Below the pieces are notes generated by a model. It was given only the letters and a program-made list of their open reading frames with translations. It was not told the origin of the DNA and did no database searches. Below, in pieces: positions 25,029 to 33,429 of a DNA stretch of 64,000 nt. Origin of the DNA: Streptomyces guryensis (lineage in GTDB: Bacteria; Actinomycetota; Actinomycetes; Streptomycetales; Streptomycetaceae). How positions within the stretch are numbered: position 1 is the stretch's first letter; every line of letters starts with the position of its first letter. The DNA lies in the NCBI RefSeq assembly GCF_021261325.1, contig NZ_JAJSBI010000030.1, positions 58,438-122,437 on the forward strand, given 5' to 3'. The position numbers and the translations under genes are program-made.

Positions 25029-25100
25029 GTGGCTGGTCGCGCCCACGCGGCGGAGCCGCGTGTCGATACGGCCACGCACCCCTTCGGGGGCGCTGCCGCA
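25029..25100 (+). repeat. Intergenic repeat, copy 2 (GTGGCTGGTCGC family)
   Basis: The plus strand reads CGTGGCTGGTCGCGCCC followed by CGGCGGAGCCGCG and, after a short variable spacer, CACGCACCCCTTCGGGGGCG. The order of blocks is the same as in the copy at 4612-4715 (read on the other strand). It lies between the P450 start and the dead channel gene, in a 268-base gap with no gene. Confidence 0.6.
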
Positions 25101-25210
25101 CCGGCGCGGACCTCTCCCGACCTGCTGGGCGGACCCGCAGGGACCGTACCTCAGGCGTCACTCAGGTCACACGGCGGGGTACTGACCGGTAGCAAGCGGC
25201 CCGCCCGCCC

Positions 25211-25678
25211 TCATTCGCGCTCGCTGCTCCCGGCGGCCGTCCGCTCCAGCCGGTCGAGGCGATCGTGCAGGGCGTGCACGGTCTCCTCGCCCAACTCGTG
25301 GGCGTGCAGGGCGAGATGGTGGCGGCGCTTCTGCTCCCGTCCGGCGAACCAGGTCGTCAGGGCCGCGGTGACCATGCCCTACGTGGTGATGCCGACGACC
25401 ATCACGACGGCGCCGATGACACGGCCGCCGAGGGTCACGGGGTGGAAGTTGCGGTGGCCGACGGTGGTCGCGGTCTCGATCGCCCACCACAGCGCCTGCG
25501 GGTACGTCCGCAGATCGGCGCGCGCCGCGTCGTGTTCGGCGGCGACGACGGCCCACGAGCCGATCGGCATCACCACCGCCGGGACGGCCGTCGCCCCTCC
25601 CGCAGCCTTCAGGTGCAGCGAGCGGCCCTGGCGGCCGAGCAGCAACTCGACCGCCCTGGCGAGGAATCCGGGCAGCAT
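25211..25678 (-). pseudogene. Potassium/ion channel pseudogene (nonsense mutation and lost selectivity filter)
   Basis: An Ion_trans_2-type two-helix channel of about 155 codons. The pore region reads ETATTVGHRNFHPVTLGGR, whereas the expected filter is TVGYGD, so the filter is destroyed. Further on, VVMVVGITT is followed by TAG (near 25392) where relatives have TAC for tyrosine, and then the frame continues GMVTAALTTWFAGREQKRR to a natural-looking end at 25211. The intact remainder of the C-terminal helix shows that loss is recent. The family identification rests on motif recognition. It lies just downstream of a gene that encodes a zinc-ribbon protein in the opposite direction. Confidence 0.72.
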
Positions 25679-25821
25679 GGTCACTCCCCGGGACGCGTCG
25701 GCATGGGGTCAGCGTCGCCGGGGGCGGGCATGCCGGGCGGGGCGTTCGAGTTGCCGTAGGAGGTGGGGTGTTGTGCGCTGGAGGGCATGCGCTTCTCGTC
25801 ACCGGGCGAAGGACCGGGGTC

Positions 25822-26064
25822 ATGACGCCGGATCCCCCCTCCGTGCCGGAGACCTACGGATTCGACTGCACGGACTGCGGTCACGCCTGGAGGGCCGTCT
25901 TCCAGCTGATGTTCTTCACCGACCCGATGGACCCCTGGGCACTGACCACCCAGGAGTACGTCGACGAGGCGGGCCGGGCCGTGCGGTCGCCGCTCGCGGA
26001 CGCGGTCTGCCCGGAGTGCGGCGGGCGCAGGGTGCGCGTGCACGCGGAGCGGGGGACGCCTTGA
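25822..26064 (+). CDS. Small zinc-ribbon protein
   Basis: An 80-residue protein with two cysteine pairs: CTDCGHAW near the N-terminus and CPECGGRR near the C-terminus. Between them lies an aromatic stretch (FQLMFFTDPMDPW). This is the form of a rubredoxin-like or zinc-ribbon protein, probably a small cytoplasmic metal-binding protein. I do not recognise the family and give no function. The ATG at 25822 is preceded by a purine-rich GGACCGGGG. It is followed by a lipoprotein gene 97 bases away. Confidence 0.65.
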   Translation: MTPDPPSVPETYGFDCTDCGHAWRAVFQLMFFTDPMDPWALTTQEYVDEAGRAVRSPLADAVCPECGGRRVRVHAERGTP

Positions 26065-26161
26065 CCGCCCGCTCACCCGAACGGGCCGTTGTGCCTGGTG
26101 GGGCGGTAGGGCCGGTGGTGCGCTGAGGGGAGGTCCGCCAGCTGCTCCGGAGGCATCCGCA

Positions 26162-26991
26162 ATGAGCCGTCGCCAGTCCCCTCTCGTCCATGTGTTCGCC
26201 TCGGCCGTGGCCGTGAGTGCGCTGCCGGCCACCGCGTCCTGCTCGGGCGACGGCGAAGGTTCCCGGGCCTCCGACGCCGCCGCCACACCCCTCGGGGCCC
26301 GTACGTCGGCCCCGGTCCCGACCCGTACGTCGGCCCCGCCCCGTCTCACCCAGGCCGGAGCACAGGCCGCGCTCATCACCGAGAACGACCTGGAGGGGAA
26401 CTGGAACCAGGTCAAGGGCGCCGCCGCCTGGGGTGACACCCTGCTCATCGGCAAGGTCGACGTCGCCCAGTTCCTGACCGCGAAGGCGAACGCCGCCGAC
26501 TGCCAGCGGCTCCTGGACGCGCTCTACGACGACGACCTGCTGGGCAAGCCGACCGGCGCGTCCGCGCTGACGGGCTTCGAGCAGGGCGACTCCCGTCTCC
26601 TCTACCAGGTCGCCGCCTACCACCCCGTCCGGCTGAGCGCCGCGCTGGCCTGGCTGAAGACCCTGCCGGTCAGATGCGACCAGTTCACCGCGACCGACGC
26701 CAAGGCGGCAAGCGGACGGTCCAGGTGACGTCCGCCTCGGTACCGAAGCAGGGCGACGCCCGGCAGGGCCTGCACGTGACGGTGCAGGGCAACGCGAACG
26801 GCGAACCGGCCACGCTCACCCTGGACGTGGCCGCGGTGCGCGTGGGCAGCGACGCGATCACCGTCACCGCCGGCGGCCTGGCCGGAGGCGCGCGCCCCTC
26901 GCTGGAGCTGGCGGTGCGCAAGGGCGCCCAGCGACTCAAGGACATCCAGGCCGGCAAGACACCCGCCCCCGGCCCCGGCCGGACCCCTTGA
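26162..26991 (+). pseudogene. Putative lipoprotein gene split by one-base frameshift
   Basis: The first frame (26162-26728) encodes a signal sequence with a lipoprotein-type cysteine (ALPATASCSG, residues 21-30), a Thr/Pro/Ala-rich linker and a globular domain ending TDAKAASGRSR. A second frame (to 26991) carries on with GGKRTVQVTSASVPKQGDA and a complete C-terminal domain. Joining them at the AAGGCGGC stretch near 26703-26710 by adding back one G restores a single reading frame (TDAKGGKRTVQV). I therefore read it as one secreted lipoprotein of about 275 residues with a recent or apparent (sequencing) single-base deletion. Function unknown. Confidence 0.65.
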
Positions 26992-27103
26992 CGGGCGGCA
27001 ACCGGCCCGTTCCGCACACCTGATCGGCCGATTCCCGGGACAGCGTGATCACCGGGCGGCACAATGGCGGCGACAGCCAAAGGTGTTGAGAAGGAGCAGA
27101 GTT

Positions 27104-27913
27104 GTGAGTGAGAGCCACACCCCGGGCGGGTCGGCGAGGCTGAACACCGGTGTGGCGCACAACGCGCGCGTGTGGAACTACTGGATCGGCGGCAAGGACA
27201 ACTACGAGGTCGACCAGCAGGTCGGCGAGCACGTCGCCGGGATGTTCCCGATCATCCGGGAGATCGCCCGGGCGGACCGCTGGTTCCTGGGCCGTGCGGT
27301 GCGGTTCCTGGCCGAGGAGCGCGGGGTGCGGCAGTTCCTGGACATCGGCACCGGGCTGCCGACCGCGGACAACACCCACCAGATCGCCCAGCGGATCGCA
27401 CCCGACGCCCGGATCGTCTACGTCGACAACGACCCGATCGTGCTCGCCCACGCCCGCACCCTGCTGACGGGCACGCACCAGGGCGTCACCGACTACATCG
27501 ACGCCGACGTCCACGACCCCGACGCCATCCTCGAACGTGCTTCCGGGACCCTCGACCTGACCCAGCCGGTCGCGGTGATGATGCTGGGCATCCTCAACTT
27601 CGTGCTGGACGCGGAGAAGGCACGGGAGATCGTACGGAAGGTCGTGGCCGCGGTGCCGTCCGGCAGCTTCCTGGTCCTCACCCACCCCACCTTCGACGAC
27701 GAACTGGGCGGCGCGGGCCAGATCCCGGCCATGAAGTTCTGGAACGAGAACGCCACCCCGCCGATCACCGCCCGCAGCGGCGAGGACATCGCCGCGTTCT
27801 TCGACGGGCTGGACCTCCTGGAGCCGGGCCTGGTGTCGTGCTCGCAGTGGCGTGCCGAGCCCGGATCGCCCGCCGTGGTACCGCAGTTCGGCGCCGTGGC
27901 CGTGAAACCCTGA
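27104..27913 (+). CDS. SAM-dependent methyltransferase, Methyltransf_19 (DUF574) family, second copy
   Basis: A 269-residue paralogue of the enzyme at 8527-9339. The same landmarks occur: ARVWNYWIGGKDNYEVD, FLDIGTGLPTADNTHQI and VYVDNDPIVLAHART. The GTG at 27104 follows AAGGAG. It lies 39 bases before the glutamine synthetase-like gene on the same strand, so the two may be co-transcribed. Substrate unknown. Confidence 0.87.
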   Translation: MSESHTPGGSARLNTGVAHNARVWNYWIGGKDNYEVDQQVGEHVAGMFPIIREIARADRWFLGRAVRFLAEERGVRQFLDIGTGLPTADNTHQIAQRIAPDARIVYVDNDPIVLAHARTLLTGTHQGVTDYIDADVHDPDAILERASGTLDLTQPVAVMMLGILNFVLDAEKAREIVRKVVAAVPSGSFLVLTHPTFDDELGGAGQIPAMKFWNENATPPITARSGEDIAAFFDGLDLLEPGLVSCSQWRAEPGSPAVVPQFGAVAVKP

Positions 27914-27952
27914 CGGAGCAGCCCTGACGGACGTGCCGACCGCGGAGGACGT

Positions 27953-29356
27953 ATGACCACTCTTGCCGACCCCGTCCCCGGCGGGCGCCCAGGTGACGTC
28001 GAGCGGGCGAAGGCGCTCAGCGAAGAGCTGTCCGAGCGGGGCGTGCACGGCATCGTCCTGGCCTACGTCGACACCGCGGGCGTCGGCCGGGTGAAGACCG
28101 TGCCCACGGCCAGGCTCGCTTCGGCGGCGGCCTGGGGCGTCGGCATGTCGCCGGTGTTCGACACGTTCCTGGCAAACGACTCCATCGTCTCCACCGACGT
28201 CCTGGGTTCCCCGGACGGCGACCTGCGCCTCTACCCCGACCTCGGCCGACTCGTCGTCCTGGCCGGGCAGCCCGGCTGGGCGTGGGCGCCGGTCGACCGG
28301 ATCACACAGGAGGGCGAGCCGCATCCCGGCTGCAGCCGCACGGTCCTGCGCCGTATCGTCTCCGCGGCCGCCGAACGGCACGGCCTCACCTTCAAGGCCG
28401 GCATCGAGATCGAGTGGGCCGTCGGCCAGGGCCCGGCGGAGGGCGGCGACTTCGTGCCCGCGACCTCGGGTCCCGCCTACAGCGCCACCCGCCAGGTCGA
28501 ACTCAGCGACTACACGGCCGACCTGCTCGCCGCGTTCGCCGCGCAGGGCGTGGACGTCGAGCAGATCCATCCCGAGTACGCGCCCGGCCAGTTCGAGATC
28601 TCGGTGGGCGCCCTCGATCCGGTCGCGGCGGCCGACCGGAGCGTGCTGGTACGGCAGACGATCCGGGCGGTGGCCGGGCGCCACGGGCTGGTGGTGTCGT
28701 TCGCACCGGCCGTCTTCGCGCAGGGCGTCGGCAACGGCGGCCACGTCCACCTCTCCGCCTGGCGCGACGGAGTCAACCTGCACTCCGGCGGCGAGGGCCG
28801 GTACGGCATGACCGCCGACGCGGAGTCGTTCGCGGCCGGAGTACTCGCCCGTCTCCCGGCCCTCACGGCGGTGACCGCGCCCAGCCCGGCGAGCTGTCTG
28901 CGGCTCAAACCCTCCCAGTGGGCAGGGGTGTTCACCGCGTGGGGCCGTGAGACCCGCGAGGCCGCGGTGCGGGTCGTCACCGGCACGGCGGGCCTGCGCG
29001 ACCAGGCCGCGAACCTGGAGGTCAAGCCAGTCGACCTGGCCGCCAACCCCTATCTCGCCCTCACCTGCCTGATCGCAGCCGGACTGGACGGCCTGACCTC
29101 GTCCGCACCCCTGCCCGAGGAGATCACCGGCGATCCGGCCCGCCTGGACCCCGCGGACGCGGCGGCCCGGGGCATCCGCCGCCTGCCGACCTCGCTCGCC
29201 GAATCCGTGGAGGAGTTCCGCAAGGACGAACGGCTGCGGGCCGCGCTCGGCCCGGTCCTCGCGGATGCCGTGATCGCCGTACGACAAGGGGAGATCGCGG
29301 CGGCGCACGGGCTGGACGACGAGCGGCTGGCGGCGGCGTACCGCTGGAAGTACTGA
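27953..29356 (+). CDS. Glutamine synthetase-like (FluG/GlnA-type) ligase
   Basis: A 467-residue glutamine synthetase fold protein. The metal-binding region is GIEIEWAVG, then VEQIHPEYAPGQFEIS, and the ATP/glutamate side is NGGHVHLSAW. The overall form belongs to the gamma-glutamyl ligase branch (FluG, GlnA3/4, PuuA-like) rather than to canonical GlnA, because the adenylylation loop and N-terminal pattern are missing. The family uses amines such as polyamines or ethanolamine, or unknown acceptors. The following amidohydrolase gene starts 2 bases after its stop. In fungi these two domains are fused in FluG, so they probably act together. Confidence 0.85.
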   Translation: MTTLADPVPGGRPGDVERAKALSEELSERGVHGIVLAYVDTAGVGRVKTVPTARLASAAAWGVGMSPVFDTFLANDSIVSTDVLGSPDGDLRLYPDLGRLVVLAGQPGWAWAPVDRITQEGEPHPGCSRTVLRRIVSAAAERHGLTFKAGIEIEWAVGQGPAEGGDFVPATSGPAYSATRQVELSDYTADLLAAFAAQGVDVEQIHPEYAPGQFEISVGALDPVAAADRSVLVRQTIRAVAGRHGLVVSFAPAVFAQGVGNGGHVHLSAWRDGVNLHSGGEGRYGMTADAESFAAGVLARLPALTAVTAPSPASCLRLKPSQWAGVFTAWGRETREAAVRVVTGTAGLRDQAANLEVKPVDLAANPYLALTCLIAAGLDGLTSSAPLPEEITGDPARLDPADAAARGIRRLPTSLAESVEEFRKDERLRAALGPVLADAVIAVRQGEIAAAHGLDDERLAAAYRWKY

Positions 29357-29358
29357 CC

Positions 29359-30489
29359 ATGGGCGGCCCGGTCCAGGAGGCGCTGGAGGCACTGGAGCTG
29401 GTGGATCACCACTGCCACGGCGTCGTCACCGCCGATCTGACCCGGGAGGGCTTCGAAAACCTGATCACCGAGGGCGCGGCCTGGCCCGGGATCTCGCCCT
29501 TCGACTCCCCCGTCGGCGTGGCGATCCGCCGCCACTGCGCTCCCCTCCTGGACCTGCCGCGCCACGCCCCGCCCGATGAATACCTGTCCCGGCGGGCCGA
29601 GTTGGGCCCGCGCGAGGTGCACCGCCGCTTCCTCACCGCCGCACGGACGAGCACGTTCTGCGTGGACACCGGGTACGCCCCGGAGCGCCTCACCACGCCC
29701 GCGGAACTGGCCGGGACCGCGGGCGGGACGGCGTACGAGGTGGTACGGCTGGAGGGCGTCGCCGAGGCGGTGGCGGCGAAGGGCGTCGAGCCCGACGACT
29801 ACGGCGACGCCTTTCAGGCGGCCGCGCTGGACGCCGTGCAGCGGCCGGGCGTGGTGGCGGTGAAGTCCGTGGCCGCCTACCGCACCGGCTTCGACCTCGA
29901 CCCGGCCCGCCCATCCGTCGCGGAGGTCACCGAGGCGGCCCGGCACTGGTCGGCGCGCGGCGGCCGGCTGGACGATCCGGTTCTCGTACGACACCTGCTG
30001 TGGACCGCGGTCGACCTCGGCCTCCCCCTCCAGCTCCACACGGGCTTCGGCGACAACGACATCCGCCTGCACCGGGTCGACCCCGCCCGTCTCACCGACT
30101 GGCTGCACCTGACCACCGGCACCATCCCGGTGCTGCTCCTGCACTGCTGGCCCTACCAGCGCCAGGCCGCCTATCTGGCGGCGGTGTTCGAGCACGTCTA
30201 CCTGGACGTGGGCCTCACGCTCCACCACGTCGGCCCGGCGCGCGCCCGGGCGGTCCTGGAGGAGGCCATGGAGATCACCCCGTTCCGCAAGCTGCTGTAC
30301 AGCTCCGACGCGTACGGTGTGGCCGAGTTCTACTGTCTGGGCGCGCTCGCCTTCCGCCGCGGGCTGGCCGGTCTGTTGCAGGACCGGGTGGACGCGGACG
30401 AGCTGGGTCTGCCCGACGCGCTGCGGTTCGCCGAGTGGGCGGGAGCACACAATGCCAGCCGGGTCTACGGCCTTTCCGGCCCCTCCTGA
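29359..30489 (+). CDS. Amidohydrolase family 2 protein (FluG N-domain type)
   Basis: A 376-residue metal-dependent hydrolase. Metal ligands begin with His18 and His20 (DHHCHG), followed by the QLHTGFGDND segment, LLLHCWPY and the terminal aspartate in LLYSSDAYG. It is of the amidohydrolase_2 group that includes the N-terminal half of FluG. Two bases separate it from the glutamine synthetase-like gene, so they are translationally linked. The likely joint role is glutamylation and hydrolysis of an amine or amide; that reading comes from the family. Confidence 0.85.
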   Translation: MGGPVQEALEALELVDHHCHGVVTADLTREGFENLITEGAAWPGISPFDSPVGVAIRRHCAPLLDLPRHAPPDEYLSRRAELGPREVHRRFLTAARTSTFCVDTGYAPERLTTPAELAGTAGGTAYEVVRLEGVAEAVAAKGVEPDDYGDAFQAAALDAVQRPGVVAVKSVAAYRTGFDLDPARPSVAEVTEAARHWSARGGRLDDPVLVRHLLWTAVDLGLPLQLHTGFGDNDIRLHRVDPARLTDWLHLTTGTIPVLLLHCWPYQRQAAYLAAVFEHVYLDVGLTLHHVGPARARAVLEEAMEITPFRKLLYSSDAYGVAEFYCLGALAFRRGLAGLLQDRVDADELGLPDALRFAEWAGAHNASRVYGLSGPS

Positions 30490-30504
30490 AAGTATGATCA
30501 AGCA

Positions 30505-31041
30505 ATGTCTGACATGACCGAAACCACGCCGGGCTGGCTCAGCTCCGACGACCTCGAGCTGGCACGCGCCCGTATGCCGATCCTGTACGTCGAGGCCGTG
30601 CCCGTGCGCGTCGACGACAGCGGCGAGGTGACCAGCGTCGGCCTGCTGCTGCGCATCGGCCCGGACGGGACGGTCAGCCGGACCCTGGTCTCCGGTCGCG
30701 TCCTGCACCACGAGCGGGTCCGTGACGCCCTGCTGCGCCACCTGGAGAAGGACCTCGGCCCGGTGGCGCTCCCCCGGATCCCGGCCTCGCTGCAGCCCTT
30801 CACGGTCGCGGAGTACTTCCCGACGCTGGGCGTCACGCCGTACCACGACCCGCGCCAGCACGCGGTGTCCCTGGCCTACGTCGTCCCGGTCACCGGCGAC
30901 TGCCGGCCCCGGCAGGACGCCCTGGACCTGGTGTGGTTCAGCCCGCAGGAGGCCGTCTCGGAAGCGGTCCAGAGCGAGATGCCGGGCGGGCACGGGGTGC
31001 TGCTCAGGCAGGCCCTCGCCCATGTCGGCTGCTCGGTTTGA
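30505..31041 (+). CDS. NUDIX-like protein of the DUF4916 type
   Basis: A 178-residue protein with a NUDIX-type fold pattern: a beta strand region PILYVEAVPVRVDD, VGLLLRIGPDGTVSRTLVSGRVLHHERVRDALLRHL in place of the standard Nudix box, and a C-terminal LDLVWFSPQEAV. The box lacks the full REEVEE glutamates, so hydrolase activity is doubtful. It overlaps the convergent DUF427 gene by 38 bases at the 3' end. The start ATG at 30505 has no strong ribosome site in the 15-base space after the amidohydrolase. Confidence 0.7.
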   Translation: MSDMTETTPGWLSSDDLELARARMPILYVEAVPVRVDDSGEVTSVGLLLRIGPDGTVSRTLVSGRVLHHERVRDALLRHLEKDLGPVALPRIPASLQPFTVAEYFPTLGVTPYHDPRQHAVSLAYVVPVTGDCRPRQDALDLVWFSPQEAVSEAVQSEMPGGHGVLLRQALAHVGCSV

Positions 31042-31834
31042 GCATGGCGCTGAAGGGTGTGACGGGGCGCTCCACGCGCTCCCCGTCCACGGTGATGTCG
31101 ACCACCTCGTTGTAGAACGCGAGCAGCCCCTTGACCGTGCCCACGGCGGGCAGCGGGTCCGGATAGCTCCAGACGATGTCCGGCGGCACGTCGTCCTCGC
31201 CGCGCAACGACCAGTACTGTGCCGTGCCCTTGTACGGGCAGCCGGTGTGGTGCCCGGTGGGTTCGAGGAGGTCCAGGCGGACGTCCTCGCGCGGAATGTA
31301 GTAGCGGGTCGGCAGACCGGTCTCGAACAGCAGCACGGGCCGGCGGGTGTCGGCGACGAGCCTGCCGTCGACCGAGACCTGGACATGCCGGCTGCTCGGG
31401 ATGGCGTCCACCCGCTTGTGCGGGTCACGGGGGTGGATGAAGATCTCTTCCTCCTCCTCGTACCAGTGGTCGAGGCCCCTCCCGCTGCGCCGGAACCACT
31501 CGAAGGCGATGTGTCCGGCCAGGTCGGCGGCCGGAAACGTCCAGGCGGCGTTCTCCAGCAGCTCACCGTCGACTTCGAGGTCGTAGAAGATCCTTGATCC
31601 GGTGTGGGCGCCCGTCCGCGGGTTCTTCGCGGGGCGCAGGAGGTCCTCACGCACGTCCGCACGCGGGAAGGCGTACTGCGGTACCGGCAGCGAGGGCTCC
31701 CAGACGAGGACGGGCTGCCGGCTGTCGACGACGGTGACCTCGCCCTTGCGCCCGCGCACCCAGCGTTCGCTGGGCTCCCACAGGAGGCCTTCGGGGGTGG
31801 TGCGGAGGGATCGTTCGGTGGGGAGTGCACTCAT
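31004..31834 (-). CDS. Double DUF427 domain protein
   Basis: A 276-residue protein made of two DUF427 units (roughly residues 20-130 and 135-265). Each has the pattern VVDSRQPVLVWEP or VADTRRPVLLFETG, PYKGTAQYW-type hydrophobic strand, and WSYPDPLP. DUF427 is a small beta fold of unknown function, widespread in actinobacteria. The ATG at 31834 has GGAAAGGAGA upstream. Its 5' end is back to back with the sigma factor gene: only about 22-34 bases separate the two start codons, so the promoters must overlap or lie inside the opposite gene. Confidence 0.82.
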   Translation of the reverse strand: MSALPTERSLRTTPEGLLWEPSERWVRGRKGEVTVVDSRQPVLVWEPSLPVPQYAFPRADVREDLLRPAKNPRTGAHTGSRIFYDLEVDGELLENAAWTFPAADLAGHIAFEWFRRSGRGLDHWYEEEEEIFIHPRDPHKRVDAIPSSRHVQVSVDGRLVADTRRPVLLFETGLPTRYYIPREDVRLDLLEPTGHHTGCPYKGTAQYWSLRGEDDVPPDIVWSYPDPLPAVGTVKGLLAFYNEVVDITVDGERVERPVTPFSAMLKPSSRHGRGPA

Positions 31835-31868
31835 GAAGCTCTCCTTTCCTTGCTCCATGATGAGCCCC

Positions 31869-32807
31869 ATGGACTTTGAGCCGTACCGGGGCGAGTTGGT
31901 GGCGTACTGCTATCGGATGGTGGGCTCGTTCCACGAGGCCGAGGATCTGGTGCAGGACACCATGCTGCGCGCCTGGAAGGCCCGGGAGCGGTACGACGCC
32001 TCGCGTGCGGCGGTGCGGACGTGGCTGTACCGGATCGCGACCAACGTCTGCCTGACCGCGTTGGAGGGGCGGGCGCGTCGGCCGTTGCCGTCCGGGCTCG
32101 GTGCACCGAGCGACGACCCGGGGGCGCCGCTCACCCCTGCTCTCGACATCCCGTGGCTGCAGCCGTTCCCCGACGCCCGGTACGACGTCGAGAGGCGGGC
32201 CGATCTGCGGCTGGCGCTGGTGGCGGCGATGCAGTTGCTGCCGGCCCGGCAGCGGGCGGTGCTGGTGCTGCGGGAGGTGCTGGAGTTCAGTGCCGCCGAG
32301 GTGGCGGAGCAGCTCGGGACGACGGTCGCCGCCGTCAACAGCTCACTGCAGCGGGCCCGGGCCGCGATCGCCGACGTGGGCGACCCCGGCGAGGTGCCCG
32401 AACCGGACGACGCCGAGGCGCGGGAGGTCGTCCAGCGGTACGCGCGCGCCTTCGAGGCGGCCGACGTCCCCGCACTGGTGCGGCTGCTGACCGACGCCGC
32501 CGTCCTGGAGATGCCGCCGGTGCCGCTGTGGTACCGGGGCCGGCGCGACTACGGCCTGTTCATGGAGCGGGTCTTCGAGATGCGCGGGACCGGGTGGGCC
32601 ACGCGGCAGCTCACCGCGGGCGGACAGCCCGCGCTCGCGGCGTACGCGCCCGCCGCGGACGGTGGGCACCGGCTGCACACGCTCCAGGTCTTCACGGTGA
32701 CCGGACGGCGGGTCGCGCGGAACGTGGTGTTCACGGACCCGCGCGTCTTCGAGGCGTTCGACCTGCCCGGAGAGATTTCCCAGGACGAGTTCGGCCGCGG
32801 GCGATGA
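31869..32807 (+). CDS. ECF sigma factor of the RNA polymerase sigma-70 family with C-terminal SnoaL-like domain
   Basis: A 312-residue protein. Sigma-70 region 2 is at about 4-70 (AYCYRMVGSFHEAEDLVQDTMLRAWK, quoted in part: EAEDLVQDTMLRAW), and region 4 at about 110-165 (RQRAVLVLREVLEFSAAEVA, VAAVNSSLQRAR). After residue 190 a SnoaL/NTF2-like domain follows (VVQRYARAFEAADVPALVRLL to FTDPRVFEAFDLP). This is the SigJ/SigG-like ECF group, in which the C-terminal domain takes the place of an anti-sigma factor. No anti-sigma gene lies beside it, consistent with self-control. It directs transcription of unknown stress genes. ATG codons at 31857 and 31860 are alternative starts. Confidence 0.86.
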   Translation: MDFEPYRGELVAYCYRMVGSFHEAEDLVQDTMLRAWKARERYDASRAAVRTWLYRIATNVCLTALEGRARRPLPSGLGAPSDDPGAPLTPALDIPWLQPFPDARYDVERRADLRLALVAAMQLLPARQRAVLVLREVLEFSAAEVAEQLGTTVAAVNSSLQRARAAIADVGDPGEVPEPDDAEAREVVQRYARAFEAADVPALVRLLTDAAVLEMPPVPLWYRGRRDYGLFMERVFEMRGTGWATRQLTAGGQPALAAYAPAADGGHRLHTLQVFTVTGRRVARNVVFTDPRVFEAFDLPGEISQDEFGRGR

Positions 32808-32822
32808 GTCCGGGCGGTGGCG

Positions 32823-32836
32823 CCGGTACATACCGG
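32823..32836. promoter_or_regulatory. 14-base palindrome upstream of the reductase gene
   Basis: CCGGTA-CA-TACCGG is a perfect six-base inverted repeat 35 bases before the ATG at 32872. It lies 16 bases after the sigma factor's stop. It could be a regulator site for the reductase-EthD pair; it is too short to be a terminator. Confidence 0.35.
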
Positions 32837-32871
32837 TGACCACCGATCGAGACATCCGAGAGGACAACGCC

Positions 32872-33429
32872 ATGAGCGTCATCGTCATCGCCTTCACCAC
32901 TTTGGACGGCATCGTCTCCGACCCGGACGGCCGCGGCGGCACACCCGGCGGCGGCTGGATGTTCCGGCACGGCCCCGAGGCGGTGGCCGGGGACAAGTTC
33001 CGCCTCGGGGCCACCCTGGACGAGGGGGTCATGCTGCTGGGCCGCACCACCTGGGAGCTGTTCTCCCAGCTGTGGCCGCACCGCGACGACCCGTTCTCGG
33101 CGCGCATGAACGCCGCCCGGAAACTCGTCGCGACCCGCACCCTCACCGACGTCTCCGCCTGGGCGAACTCGCAGATCCTCACGGGCGAACTGGTGGACGC
33201 CGTCAAGCAGGAGAACCGCGACGTGGTCGTCACCGGCAGCCTCAGCGTCGTCCACGCGCTGATGGCCGAGGACCTGATCGACGAATACCGCCTGGTCACC
33301 CTCCCCACGGTTCTCGGCACGGGCGACCGGCTCTTCCCCACGGACACGCCACCCATCCACCTCGAGTGCGAGTCGTCGCAGCAGACGGGGCCTGCCGTCC
33401 TCACCCGCTACCGGAGGAGCGGGCGATGA
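32872..33429 (+). CDS. Dihydrofolate reductase/RibD C-terminal family protein
   Basis: A 185-residue protein. The N-terminal strand (IVIAFTTLDGIVSDPDG), the LLGRTTWELFSQLWP segment and the C-terminal DEYRLVTLPTVLGTGDRLF identify the RibD_C/DHFR-fold group of NADPH-dependent reductases common in actinobacteria. Substrate unknown. The ATG at 32872 is preceded by GAGAGGAC. It overlaps the EthD gene by ATGA and is probably controlled together with it, perhaps by the sigma factor upstream. Confidence 0.85.
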   Translation: MSVIVIAFTTLDGIVSDPDGRGGTPGGGWMFRHGPEAVAGDKFRLGATLDEGVMLLGRTTWELFSQLWPHRDDPFSARMNAARKLVATRTLTDVSAWANSQILTGELVDAVKQENRDVVVTGSLSVVHALMAEDLIDEYRLVTLPTVLGTGDRLFPTDTPPIHLECESSQQTGPAVLTRYRRSGR

